A stretch of DNA of 37,835 nt from CAG-177 sp964587915 (GCA_964587915.1 CAZPMK010000015.1:1-37835); one strand, 5' to 3'. Counted from the stretch's first letter, positions 26,169 through 34,195 are shown. Numbers and translations: made by a program. Notes: generated from the sequence alone by a model not told the origin.

Positions 26169-27097
26169 AAAGCACCCTCCCTGAACGCCGCAAGCAAAGC
26201 CGTTCCCGCAGCATTGTCGCAGGAAAACTCCGGAGAAGCAAATTCGGCATTGAATTTAGAGGTGATTCGGGCTTTTATTATTGAATTTGAAGATACTCCG
26301 CCCGCAAAAACAACGGGCATTTCTCCGTATTGTGAAAAGGCATATTCCGTGAGCTTTTCGAGAGTTTTACCGATATAATCAAAGCAGTATCTTGCAATCT
26401 CCGATTTCGGAGCACCCCGAGTCAGCTTTTGACGGCACTGATTTTCAAGACCCGAAAAGCTGCAAGCTCCGTCCTTAATGCTGATTTTCGGATTAAAGCT
26501 CTCGGAGCAAGTCAACGCAAGTGCTTCAAGCTCCTTTCCGCACGGAAAAGAAAGTCCCATCATAACGCCCGCACGGTCAATTGCCTGACCTGCATTCAGG
26601 TCTCCCGTGCCGCCGATAATCCGCACGTTGAAGCCCTTTTCGGCATTCGGTGAAGCGAGAAGCATCTCGGTTGTTCCTCCCGAAACATGAAATGCGATAA
26701 ATTCTTTATTCATCAGCTCGAGAGCGTTTGCAGAATAAAGAGCCGCCGCCATATGCCCCGCCTGATGCGAAAAAGTATATACGGGCTTATCCGTCACCGC
26801 ACCGATACATTTCGCCGCATTGAGGCCTGTGAGAAAGCACGGCATATATGAGCCTTGGACATCTCTCGGCTTATCCGAAACTCCGACGGCTGAAATATCC
26901 GTCGGCTCGGCAAAAAGCTCCTGCATAAGCTGCTGAAGCTGTACCGTATGATGAAATACGGCATCGCTCTGGCGTATTCCTTTTTCACCCGCCTTTACGG
27001 GAAGAAGCCGTTTCTTTTGAAGCACGGTGCGTTTTTCGCTGTCATACAGAGCACACGACGTTGTGTAATTGCTCGTATCAATGCCGAGAGTTATCAT
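26165..27097 (-). CDS. TsaD/Kae1-like paralogue (peptidase M22 family), role unknown
   Basis: 310 residues of the ASKHA-fold TsaD/Kae1/Qri7 family. N-terminus GIDTSNYTTS differs from true TsaD (GIETSCDET), but the metal-binding set is kept: FSHQAGHMAAAL (HxxxH, near 118) and late Asp in SCDNAAGTA (near 290). HVSGGTTEM, GGTGDLNAGQAIDRAG and FAGGVSSNS correspond to nucleotide-binding motifs. It lies between nusB and xseA, where Clostridia often have this paralogue, apart from tsaB and tsaE. So a carbamoyl- or other small-molecule transferase is possible, and t6A synthesis should not be assumed. Start ATG at 27095-27097 overlaps the nusB stop; its ribosome site is poor and translation is probably coupled. 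Confidence 0.8.
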   Translation of the reverse strand: MITLGIDTSNYTTSCALYDSEKRTVLQKKRLLPVKAGEKGIRQSDAVFHHTVQLQQLMQELFAEPTDISAVGVSDKPRDVQGSYMPCFLTGLNAAKCIGAVTDKPVYTFSHQAGHMAAALYSANALELMNKEFIAFHVSGGTTEMLLASPNAEKGFNVRIIGGTGDLNAGQAIDRAGVMMGLSFPCGKELEALALTCSESFNPKISIKDGACSFSGLENQCRQKLTRGAPKSEIARYCFDYIGKTLEKLTEYAFSQYGEMPVVFAGGVSSNSIIKARITSKFNAEFASPEFSCDNAAGTALLAAFREGAL

Positions 27098-27495
27098 GAC
27101 TTCTTTTCTTCCTTTGCGACCGTTCCGAGAACGCCGTTTACAAAGGTGCAATCCTCTTTTGAGGCATATTTTTTGCTCAGCTCGACTGCTTCGTTTATCG
27201 CGGCACCGACGGGAACCTGCGTGAAAAGAAGCTCGAACACGGCAAGGCGGAGCACCGCAAGAGCGACCTTGGACATTCTTGTTTTTTTCCAGCCCACCGA
27301 GTATTTTTCGATAACCTCATCAATTTCATCACGCTTTTCACAAACGCCGAATGCAAGGGTCTGAGTAAACTCGTCCTTGTTCGCAATCTCGCTTTCAACC
27401 GCAAGCTCGTAAAGCTCGTTCATCGGGACATCCTCATTGAACGATTTTTCAAATATAAGAATAAACGCCTGCTCTCTTGCTTCGCTTCTTGTCAT
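27094..27495 (-). CDS. nusB: Transcription antitermination factor NusB
   Basis: 133-residue all-helical NusB. MTRSEAREQAFILIFEKSF, the ILRLAVFELLF stretch around 83-93 and PVGAAINEAVELSKKYASKEDCTFVNGVLG near the C-terminus are family hallmarks; it pairs with NusE/S10 in rRNA antitermination. GGAGG lies 9 bases before the ATG. First gene of the eleven-gene operon, with its own SigA-type promoter and a leader containing a strong hairpin. Confidence 0.95.
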   Translation of the reverse strand: MTRSEAREQAFILIFEKSFNEDVPMNELYELAVESEIANKDEFTQTLAFGVCEKRDEIDEVIEKYSVGWKKTRMSKVALAVLRLAVFELLFTQVPVGAAINEAVELSKKYASKEDCTFVNGVLGTVAKEEKKS

Positions 27496-27529
27496 TTTAT
27501 AACATCCTCCGAAAAGTCACGAACAACCT

Positions 27530-27574
27530 CCGACCGAAAAAGCACTCCGGTCGGCGGCTGTTTTTTGTTTTTTG
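27530..27574. other. Strong hairpin in the nusB leader, with T-run on the plus strand
   Basis: CCGACCG (27530-27536) pairs with CGGTCGG (27548-27554) over 11 bases. On plus it is followed by CGGCTG, six T, G and six T, which reads as an intrinsic terminator, yet no plus-strand gene lies upstream. On minus it is part of the nusB 5' leader, after an A-rich stretch and before the ribosome site. Confidence 0.5.
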
Positions 27575-27602
27575 TCGAAACACCGATGTATTCCATGCGG
27601 AT

Positions 27603-27631
27603 ATTATATCATAGCTTGAAGAAATATACAA
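27603..27631 (-). promoter_or_regulatory. SigA-type promoter of the nusB operon
   Basis: On minus, TTGTAT (27626-27631) and TATAAT (27603-27608), 17 bases apart, giving a leader of about 100 bases before nusB. It falls between the spoIIIAH stop and nusB. Confidence 0.7.
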
Positions 27632-27657
27632 GATTTATTTATAAATATTTATTTTTA

Positions 27658-28233
27658 TCAATATTCCATTTCCGTGACGGATATCTTGTCAACCGTACAA
27701 CCGGTTTGCTTTACGGCAATTTCTTTGATTTTTATCAGCGACACATCATCGAGAGAACCGTTTTCCACTATGACCTCAACCGTGCCTTGATTTATTATGA
27801 CAAGATTTTCACACCCCGCCTTTGCCGCAATCAGGTTTTCGATATCGCTTTCAAGCGTCAACGCCTCGACAAGCTCGTCAAGTGCTTTCTGTGCATCGCT
27901 CACCGCCTCGGGAGCGGAGGAAGAATCCTTGATTATGTCCGAAAGAGCCTTTGCCGCTTCATCATGTGCCGTCTGTCTTTTCAGCTTTGCACCGGCAAAA
28001 TATTCGCTCGCCTGTGCCTGTGCCAAGGCATCCTCTTGGGTCACATCGGATGAAATCACATATCTTGCATCGCCGAGATTTGCCCCTTGCTGTACCGACT
28101 GTGCTGTAGTCTGCTCCGTCTGTGTTCCCGATGTGCTTATCGACGGCTTTGTGTAATACCAATTGATAAAAACTGCCGCACCGAGAGCGATTATAAGCGT
28201 TGCGAGAAGTAGCTGTCTTTTTTTGATTATCAT
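27658..28233 (-). CDS. spoIIIAH: Stage III sporulation protein AH
   Basis: 191 residues. One N-terminal membrane helix (LLLATLIIALGAAVFINWYY, about 8-27), a linker rich in Thr, Gln and Ser, then an extracytoplasmic YscJ/FliF-like domain. It sits in the mother-cell membrane facing the forespore and, in Bacillus, forms a ring with SpoIIQ. Residues EDALAQAQASEYFAGAKLKR and AAKAGCENLVIINQG match the SpoIIIAH domain. Last gene of the spoIIIA operon. ATG follows GGAGG. Gap of 42 bases from spoIIIAG. Confidence 0.95.
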   Translation of the reverse strand: MIIKKRQLLLATLIIALGAAVFINWYYTKPSISTSGTQTEQTTAQSVQQGANLGDARYVISSDVTQEDALAQAQASEYFAGAKLKRQTAHDEAAKALSDIIKDSSSAPEAVSDAQKALDELVEALTLESDIENLIAAKAGCENLVIINQGTVEVIVENGSLDDVSLIKIKEIAVKQTGCTVDKISVTEMEY

Positions 28234-28275
28234 ATGTTTTCCTCCGTATTATATTGAATTTATATGAATAAAAAT

Positions 28276-28833
28276 TCAACTCATTTTTGCAACGCTTACC
28301 TGTGCGCTGCTTATGCCGAGAAGTGCGGTGACGGTACGGACTATCTGCTGCTGTACCATTTGAGAGCCTGCTCCCTCGCAGACAACCGCAACCCCTCGTA
28401 TTTCCGGCTCACGCACTCTGACAACAATGCCCTTTTCTTCGTCCGAGCCGTCGATTATCACGTATTTATCCTTGCTTTCACGGCTGCTTTTGCCGCTCGG
28501 GTCTATATTTTCTCCGTAATCGTAATCCCTCAAATACACGTTTTCACTGCCGCTTTCGAGTGTGACCATAACTCTCACCCTGCCTGCTCCGTCAATGGCT
28601 GAAAGTATTGATACAAGCCGTTCTTCAAGAGACTGAGCATACCCGTCGGGACTGCTTTGAGTTTCCTCTGCCGTAACAGTCCGTGATGCTTTGTCGGCTT
28701 TCGGTACACTGCCGACGGCAAGCAGAACAAGCCCCGACACCAGCAATGCGACACAAAGGAGAGCACGCTTTCCCAAACGCGTTTTTTCAGAAATAATCCC
28801 TATGACTTTTTTGATTTTTTCGTATACAGTCAT
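28276..28833 (-). CDS. spoIIIAG: Stage III sporulation protein AG
   Basis: 185 residues with one membrane helix (ALLCVALLVSGLVLLAVGSV, about 24-43) and a long extracytoplasmic ring-building domain: LEERLVSILSAIDGAGRVRVMVTLESGSE, IRGVAVVCEGAG and TALLGISSAQVSVAKM. In Bacillus SpoIIIAG forms a large ring of the mother cell-forespore channel. Start is the ATG at 28831-28833; a TTG just upstream is less likely. The ribosome site is weak and the gene starts 8 bases after spoIIIAF. Confidence 0.95.
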   Translation of the reverse strand: MTVYEKIKKVIGIISEKTRLGKRALLCVALLVSGLVLLAVGSVPKADKASRTVTAEETQSSPDGYAQSLEERLVSILSAIDGAGRVRVMVTLESGSENVYLRDYDYGENIDPSGKSSRESKDKYVIIDGSDEEKGIVVRVREPEIRGVAVVCEGAGSQMVQQQIVRTVTALLGISSAQVSVAKMS

Positions 28834-28841
28834 CAATTCCG

Positions 28842-29315
28842 TTACCGTTCCCGCCGTGAAATTATATCAATGGGAAATCCGAGCCTTTCCCGAACCGTCT
28901 CACCGAATTTTTCCGTTTTTTCGCTCTGTGTCTCCTCGAGCTCAACCGTCACATTATGTATAATTATGCAACTGTCATTCATATCCAATTCAACCGATAT
29001 TTCCTTTATGCAAGCTCCGCAAGCCTGTGCCGTATCGTATATCGCATCTCTTATCGTCGAATCGTACATATCCAGCGTACCATCCTCGAGTGCCTGTGCA
29101 TTTACGGGATATTCACCCTCTGTCTGTGCCGCAGTCTGTGCAAAATCCCGCATACTCAAATCGGCAAGCGGTGAACAAACGGCGGCAATGACGAATATTC
29201 CGGAAACGACTTTAACGGTCTTTTCGACAGAACCGTTCGGCATCACGATACAGGCAAACGCCCCGACAACCGCCGATGCCAAAAGACAGATTGCCCATTG
29301 ACGAACAGCCTCCAT
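28842..29315 (-). CDS. spoIIIAF: Stage III sporulation protein AF
   Basis: 157 residues: two N-terminal hydrophobic helices (about 8-24 and 33-50) and an extracytoplasmic domain with LDMYDSTIRDAIYDTAQACGACIKEISVELD, as in SpoIIIAF. It is a part of the channel complex in the outer forespore membrane. GGAGG precedes the ATG at 29313-29315, 3 bases after spoIIIAE. Confidence 0.93.
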   Translation of the reverse strand: MEAVRQWAICLLASAVVGAFACIVMPNGSVEKTVKVVSGIFVIAAVCSPLADLSMRDFAQTAAQTEGEYPVNAQALEDGTLDMYDSTIRDAIYDTAQACGACIKEISVELDMNDSCIIIHNVTVELEETQSEKTEKFGETVRERLGFPIDIISRRER

Positions 29316-29318
29316 ATT

Positions 29319-30452
29319 TTATCCTCCGTTTTTGATGACAAGCACCGCTCCGACCGAAACAAGAAGAACTGCGGTGCAAAAAATCAGCAGGGTATTTGTC
29401 ATTGAAAAGACATAACCGATGCTTTTGAGCATTTCAGCCTGTCGTGTACAACCGAGCAATTCTGCCGCAAGCTGTGCCAAATGCATTGCAAGAGCCCAGA
29501 GAGCAAGCTGTACCGCCGACGGAACGGCGATAAAAAATATGGCGACAAGTCCGTACACTCCGACAGCGTTTTTCATAAGCGAAAGACTGCCGGTAATGCT
29601 CGAATACGCTTCACTCAACGCACCGCCCACCACGGGAACAAAGGTGCTTGCAGCAAGCCTTACACCCTTTGCCGTAAGTGAATCCGCAGAGCCGGCTATA
29701 ACGCATTTAATGCTCAAAAATCCCGAAAAAAGTGCCGCACAGATACCGAGAACCTTTGAAACCGTTTTTGAAAGAAGCTCACCGACAGCGGAAAGTTTAA
29801 GCGTGGGAAGCATAGAGCCTGCCGTTCCGAGAGCCGCCGTTATTCCGACAAGAGGGAGAGCAAAATTCTCCGACACCGCCGTCACCGCCTGTGCCGCCGT
29901 AAACGCCGCTCCCTGTACCGACACCGCCGCCGCAGGATTTCCCGAAACGGTCAGTATCGCCGCAAGCACGGGAATCAACGCCTTTTCAAAAACGGCACAC
30001 GCCGCAACGCAGGAAACTCCGGCTTTCACCGTGGAAAGTCCGTCGGAGAACACGCAAACAAGCAAAAAACAACCGCTGATTATGTTCATCACCGCACGGC
30101 TTCTTTCATCATTCGGAAAAAAGCCCGAGCAAATACTTATGAGAATCACGGCGGCAACCGCTTTCATTGCACCTGCGAGCGGTGCCTTCATGCATCCCTG
30201 AGTTATTTCTGCCAAAAGTGAAAGTATCGCTTTCGGAGAAGCATTCATCATATCGGAAAAATCCATGTCGGAAAATCCGAGCCGTTCAAGATATTCCTTG
30301 GTTTTTTCATCGAGAAAACCGTCAAGCTCCCGTGCTCCGCTCTCCTCTAACTGTTTTTCGTAGTATTCGTCTGTGTTTGCCGCAAAGGACGGCACGAGGA
30401 AAATCGTAAAAAAAATGAATACCGCCGCCGTTACAAAAGCCGTTTTTTTCAT
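29319..30452 (-). CDS. spoIIIAE: Stage III sporulation protein AE
   Basis: 377-residue polytopic membrane protein with a Sec-type signal (MKKTAFVTAAVFIFFTIFLVPSFAA as start and core) and about seven or eight later hydrophobic segments. FDSxD-like DMDFSDMMNASPKAILSLLAEI near residues 58-75 and the loop FVPVVGGALSEAYSSITGSL near 270 are typical. SpoIIIAE is the large membrane core of the SpoIIIA channel. ATG overlaps the spoIIIAD stop by 4 bases. Confidence 0.95.
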   Translation of the reverse strand: MKKTAFVTAAVFIFFTIFLVPSFAANTDEYYEKQLEESGARELDGFLDEKTKEYLERLGFSDMDFSDMMNASPKAILSLLAEITQGCMKAPLAGAMKAVAAVILISICSGFFPNDERSRAVMNIISGCFLLVCVFSDGLSTVKAGVSCVAACAVFEKALIPVLAAILTVSGNPAAAVSVQGAAFTAAQAVTAVSENFALPLVGITAALGTAGSMLPTLKLSAVGELLSKTVSKVLGICAALFSGFLSIKCVIAGSADSLTAKGVRLAASTFVPVVGGALSEAYSSITGSLSLMKNAVGVYGLVAIFFIAVPSAVQLALWALAMHLAQLAAELLGCTRQAEMLKSIGYVFSMTNTLLIFCTAVLLVSVGAVLVIKNGG

Positions 30453-30838
30453 GAATTTATCAGTCCCATCGCTATTTGTGCCGCCGCTTTTATCATCGGC
30501 ATTGCAATTGCAATCGCTCCCAGCCTGCCTGCAAGCTCTACTGCCGCCGCCGCTGACGAAAAGGAATTATCGTAGCACACATCCGCCGCAAACTGCGTTA
30601 TCACGCACACCGCAAGAGCTTTAATCAGCATTTCCGTATTCTCTTTTTCAAGTCCCGCAATACTGATTATCTGTTCAACCGACGATGACACTCCGAGAAG
30701 CACGTCGATGAGTTGAACGAGAACAACTCCCACTCCCGCAAGAGCGGTAAGAGGTGCGTATTCGGGGCGAAGCTGCCGCATCAACGCATACATAACAACC
30801 GTCAGTAAACACAGAAAAACGATTTTTACTATATCCAT
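30449..30838 (-). CDS. spoIIIAD: Stage III sporulation protein AD
   Basis: 129-residue membrane protein with about four hydrophobic helices. DIVKIVFLCLLTVVMYALMRQLRPEY opens it, and KALAVCVITQFAADVCYD (about 72-89) is the SpoIIIAD signature. It starts 3 bases after spoIIIAC and has no obvious ribosome site of its own, so coupling is likely. Confidence 0.94.
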   Translation of the reverse strand: MDIVKIVFLCLLTVVMYALMRQLRPEYAPLTALAGVGVVLVQLIDVLLGVSSSVEQIISIAGLEKENTEMLIKALAVCVITQFAADVCYDNSFSSAAAAVELAGRLGAIAIAMPMIKAAAQIAMGLINS

Positions 30839-30841
30839 GCA

Positions 30842-31036
30842 TCAAAAATCAACAAGAGATTTCACCGAATCAAGCAGGCTTGAAAACTGCGGAATAAGCA
30901 TCATCAGCACGACTATTATTCCTGCAAGAATGGTTATCAGTGCATAATCGTCTCTGCCCGACCTCACAAGCACGGAATTGAGAATAGCCACGATTATTCC
31001 CACCGCCGCTATTTTTATCACAACAGTTATATCCAT
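30842..31036 (-). CDS. spoIIIAC: Stage III sporulation protein AC
   Basis: 64 residues with two membrane helices around a short polar loop (LVRSGRDDYALI). The family is homologous to part of SpoIIIAD. The ATG at 31034-31036 is preferred over a GTG three codons earlier, because AGGTGA lies 5 bases before it and would overlap the GTG. It begins 10 bases after spoIIIAB. Confidence 0.93.
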   Translation of the reverse strand: MDITVVIKIAAVGIIVAILNSVLVRSGRDDYALITILAGIIVVLMMLIPQFSSLLDSVKSLVDF

Positions 31037-31046
31037 TCGTCTCACC

Positions 31047-31559
31047 TCAGATAATCATTATCGCCGCAGAGATACCGAGCATCACGCCCAAAACGGGGAA
31101 GAGTCTTACGCTTTTTCTGTTCTTTTCCTCACGCCTTTCAAGCTCCTCGGTCAGCATTCGCTTGCAGTATGCACAGCTCGTGAGCTGTCCCTCGATATCG
31201 GTAGCGCCTATATCCGAGCCGAGTGCTTTAAGATATTCCGCCGCATCGCCGAGAAGAATGCAAAGCTCCCCTCTTTCCTCGATGCTTTTTCGCCACGCAG
31301 ACGGAAAAGGTTCGCCCGAATCCAGCAGTCTGCGACAATCCCCCATAAAATCGAGATATGCAAAGCCGCCGTTTTTTTCAAGCTCCCGTAAAAGCTCTCT
31401 GACCGTAAAATGAGAATATCTTATGCCCGTCTCTGCCGCCGATATAAGAAGCAACGCCTCACGAATCACCCGAACCCGACCCTTATAAAACATAGCCGTG
31501 CATTTTCCTGCAAGAGCAAAGCCCAATGCAACCGCAAGAGCCGCCGCCGTTTTAATCAA
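31047..31559 (-). CDS. spoIIIAB: Stage III sporulation protein AB
   Basis: 170 residues with a hydrophobic N-terminal helix, a cytosolic helical domain and a C-terminal helix (LFPVLGVMLGISAAIMII). SpoIIIAB resembles GspF-type secretion proteins. The start is uncertain: TTG at 31557-31559 has AGGTGA 9 bases upstream and gives LIKTAAALAV, aligning with the Bacillus N-terminus; GTG at 31566-31568 is only about 3 bases from the GG core. Either start overlaps the end of spoIIIAA. Confidence 0.92.
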   Translation of the reverse strand: MIKTAAALAVALGFALAGKCTAMFYKGRVRVIREALLLISAAETGIRYSHFTVRELLRELEKNGGFAYLDFMGDCRRLLDSGEPFPSAWRKSIEERGELCILLGDAAEYLKALGSDIGATDIEGQLTSCAYCKRMLTEELERREEKNRKSVRLFPVLGVMLGISAAIMII

Positions 31560-32499
31560 AAATATCACTCACCTTGATGCTTTTTATCTCTTTGCCTGCT
31601 TCCTTTCCGAAAAGGAAAACAACCGTTTCAAACGCTCCCGTGCGAATAAGATTTCGTGCAACGGGCTTTTTTCTCAATTCCTCAACGCTCCCCGAATGCA
31701 GGCTCAACGCAAAATTCACCCCGCCGTTCACGCCCGCTTCAATCGCCGATGCCTCCTCTGCCGTTCCGACCTCGTCGCAAATAATCATATCGGGAGAAAA
31801 GGAACGCAAGGCAATCATTATGCCCTCCGCTTTCGGATATGAAGTCAGCAAATCACAGTTGCTTCCGAGATCGTTCTGTGCCGCAGAGCCGAACGCCGCA
31901 CCTATCTCGCCCCGTTCGTCGCAGACAAGAATTTTTTTGCTCTCGCCGATAATGCCCGATGAAAGCTGTCTTGCAAGATCCCTCAAAACGGTGGTTTTTC
32001 CGCTTGCGGGCGGTCCGGCAATTATAACGGAACGAAGTCCTTTTGAAAATTCCCGTGCAATTATTTTATCCGCCGCACCCTTGATTTCTCTTGCTATACG
32101 GAGATTTATGCAGGAGATATCCCGAACCGCCGTTATTCTGCCGTTTTCCGTGATGGCCGTACCCGCAACGCCTGCTCTGCTTCCGCCCGACACGGTTATA
32201 TATCCCCGATTTATCGCATCCGCATAGCTGTGTACCGAATATCCGCAAAGCCGTCTGAAGGTTTCCTCCACCTCGTTTTCGGACGCTCCGAGAACCGAAT
32301 CCGAGCAAATGCCCGTCAACCGTCCTGCCGCCGCAACAAAAAAGCAGCCCTCTCTTGTCACGGCAACAACGGGTCTGCGGCTTCTCAGCCTTATTTCCCG
32401 TATTTCGCCTTTCGTTTCATCGTCAAGGGAGAGAAAAATTTCCCGTATTCCCGATGAAAGAAAGCTCGCCGCCGTTTCAAAGCGTTTTATGTTATCCAT
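31552..32499 (-). CDS. spoIIIAA: Stage III sporulation protein AA (ATPase)
   Basis: 315-residue cytosolic ATPase of the secretion-ATPase (VirB11/GspE-like) group that probably powers the SpoIIIA channel. Walker A is AGPPASGKTTVLRDLARQL (near 165), Walker B DMIICDEVG (near 250), and the N-terminal IREIRLRSRRPVVAV and GYSVHSYADAINRGYITVSGG segments are standard. The ATG at 32497-32499 has AAAGGAAG upstream; a GTG three codons earlier touches that site. First gene of the operon, preceded by a candidate SigE promoter. Confidence 0.95.
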   Translation of the reverse strand: MDNIKRFETAASFLSSGIREIFLSLDDETKGEIREIRLRSRRPVVAVTREGCFFVAAAGRLTGICSDSVLGASENEVEETFRRLCGYSVHSYADAINRGYITVSGGSRAGVAGTAITENGRITAVRDISCINLRIAREIKGAADKIIAREFSKGLRSVIIAGPPASGKTTVLRDLARQLSSGIIGESKKILVCDERGEIGAAFGSAAQNDLGSNCDLLTSYPKAEGIMIALRSFSPDMIICDEVGTAEEASAIEAGVNGGVNFALSLHSGSVEELRKKPVARNLIRTGAFETVVFLFGKEAGKEIKSIKVSDIFD

Positions 32500-32526
32500 T
32501 CCGTTCACTTCCTTTGGGTCGTTAAA

Positions 32527-32553
32527 TATATATGGCTTCTTGTCCGCAAATAG
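32527..32553 (-). promoter_or_regulatory. Candidate SigE (mother-cell) promoter of spoIIIA
   Basis: On minus, CATATATA (32527-32534) resembles the SigE -10 (CATACANT), with CTATTT (32548-32553) 13 bases upstream near the loose SigE -35. spoIIIA is SigE-dependent in Bacillus, so position and content agree, but the match is modest. Confidence 0.4.
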
Positions 32554-32580
32554 AACAGCAAGACGGCAATTGCGATTTTA

Positions 32581-32610
32581 TTGATATTTCGGAATTTCTT
32601 TCTGTATAAT
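32581..32610 (+). promoter_or_regulatory. SigA-type promoter of the WG-repeat protein gene
   Basis: TTGATA (32581-32586) and TATAAT (32605-32610), 18 bases apart, on plus, giving a leader under 20 bases before the GTG start. It diverges from the spoIIIA promoter within about 130 bp. Confidence 0.7.
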
Positions 32611-32633
32611 TGAAGTACAAAGGAGGTCTTGCC

Positions 32634-34109
32634 GTGTATTCATGCAAACGATCGCTAACGATTATGTTGAGTATTTTATTTTCACTGATTCTATTACAAT
32701 CCGTACCGCCGAAAAGCACCGCCGCTCTTGATGCTTTGTCCGATGAATTTAAGCCCGCAAATTACGGCAGGCTCTTACCCTTTGCCGGCAAGGTATATGA
32801 ATTCAATTCAGCCGTCCCCGAATTTGCCGAGTGCCGCATATATAAAGTGCTGTACGGACTTATGACGGCAGACGGTGAATGTGTTGCTCCTCCTATATAT
32901 TCGTCAGCCGTTACAAAGACTCTTGACAACGGAGAGTGTATTATCGTTCTCGAAAAAGACTGCGGCAATCCCCGTGACCCCGACACTCTTTACCGCATTC
33001 TAACCGTGGTATCCTCCGACGGTTCAAAGGCTTTATCATTTATTGACGGCTCTCTCGTTTCATTCTCCGGCGGGAGGATAGTCATTTCCTCTTTCGACAA
33101 AAGCACTTCATCATGTCGGGTGTATCTTTATGATTATTCACTTCACCTCATCAACCGATATTCGGGCTATGAGTCCTTTTTCGGCTTTTGTGACGGTTAT
33201 CTCTGTCTCGCAGACACCAAAAATTCCCGCGATATTATTATCGGCAGTAAAAGCACCGTTGTATTCGAGAATGTCGAGTTGGCTTCTCCGTTCAAAAACG
33301 GCATCGCTCCCGCCCGCTTAAACGGTCTCTTCGGCGTAATCGGCACAGACGGCAAATGGCTCGTTGAGCCGCACTTTGACAGCGTTGAAACAGTCGGTAA
33401 AAATTCCGAATATATCCATCTTCACAAGGGAAACGGCGGGATTTTGGTTGACCGCAACGGGATATCAAGTCGATATATCGACCCTCTCGGCACAAGAGAA
33501 TATTATCTTGCAAACGGGAAACCGATTTTTATTCGCGGCGGCAGAGTCTACACGGATGACGGCACGCCCGTTCGCTGTAAAAACGGTGTGTACGCCTCGC
33601 AGTACAACCCCGATTCCGAGCTGTTTTTCGGGAGTGACGGCGGTGCGGGATATATTTTTGACCTTGACGGTAATGTAACGGTCGGTATGAGCGGAGCAAG
33701 CGGAGCGGACAGATACAATTATTATGACGGATATTTCCGTATGTACGCAGAAAACGGTGAAAGCACCGTCAGCGTGATTTACCGTGCGGACACAAACAAA
33801 GAGGTGTACCGTTTCATTTCGCACGGCAAGGGAAGTCACACCTTTCTTTTAAAAATCGCTCCGAACGGAATTGCCGTCTTTTCGCAAAAGAATGAATTTA
33901 CCGATGATGAAGTGTATCGGCTCGTTGACCTGAACACGGGGCGTGTTCTTGCGGATAACTGTCTGCACGCAGAGATATCTCGGGTCGGGGATTCCTGTAT
34001 TTTCAGCCTTTGTTATGCCGACAAAATAATCATCCGTGATGAGAATTACCGTTTCCTTTTCTCGGCGGCAAACGATATTTCCGACAAAAGAAAAATCCCC
34101 TCCGTATAG
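32634..34109 (+). CDS. Exported WG-repeat-containing protein, unknown function
   Basis: 491 residues with an N-terminal hydrophobic signal or anchor (IMLSILFSLILLQSV, about 10-24), so exported. The rest is beta-rich and repetitive, with WG/KWG-type units such as YGLMTADGECVAPPIY (near 72) and GLFGVIGTDGKWLVEPHF (near 230), where a gene product segment is followed by acidic-Gly and Pro-x-hydrophobic positions; other units are degenerate. WG repeats are thought to form beta-propeller-like or solenoid folds. The start codon is GTG at 32634, with AAAGGAGG 7 bases upstream. It diverges from spoIIIA and precedes an MraY-like gene; no clear terminator follows. Confidence 0.75.
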   Translation: MYSCKRSLTIMLSILFSLILLQSVPPKSTAALDALSDEFKPANYGRLLPFAGKVYEFNSAVPEFAECRIYKVLYGLMTADGECVAPPIYSSAVTKTLDNGECIIVLEKDCGNPRDPDTLYRILTVVSSDGSKALSFIDGSLVSFSGGRIVISSFDKSTSSCRVYLYDYSLHLINRYSGYESFFGFCDGYLCLADTKNSRDIIIGSKSTVVFENVELASPFKNGIAPARLNGLFGVIGTDGKWLVEPHFDSVETVGKNSEYIHLHKGNGGILVDRNGISSRYIDPLGTREYYLANGKPIFIRGGRVYTDDGTPVRCKNGVYASQYNPDSELFFGSDGGAGYIFDLDGNVTVGMSGASGADRYNYYDGYFRMYAENGESTVSVIYRADTNKEVYRFISHGKGSHTFLLKIAPNGIAVFSQKNEFTDDEVYRLVDLNTGRVLADNCLHAEISRVGDSCIFSLCYADKIIIRDENYRFLFSAANDISDKRKIPSV

Positions 34110-34129
34110 GGATTACCCGAACGCAAGGG

Positions 34130-34158
34130 TTGAAATTTCGATAAAAGTGTGGTATTCT
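34130..34158 (+). promoter_or_regulatory. Possible promoter of the MraY-like gene
   Basis: TTGAAA (34130-34135) and TATTCT (34153-34158) with 17 bases between, in the 86-base gap before the gene. The -10 is a poor match. Confidence 0.35.
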
Positions 34159-34195
34159 TTCTTTTGTAATAATATTTTCGGAGGCAAACAATAAT

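Noticed and set aside
27572..27579. Perfect Spo0A-box-like octamer TTGTCGAA in the nusB leader
   Set aside because: One 8-base match is about what chance gives in a window this size, and it lies downstream of the promoter. Similar heptamers occur inside coding genes (for example near 35225).
29419..30201. Plus-strand open frame of 260 codons
   Set aside because: Antisense to spoIIIAE; Ala/Ser/Thr-rich shadow of a hydrophobic membrane protein.
34090..34135. Possible terminator after the WG-repeat gene
   Set aside because: AATCCC/GGGATT and CCC/GGG stems are short and no T-run follows, so I could not support it.
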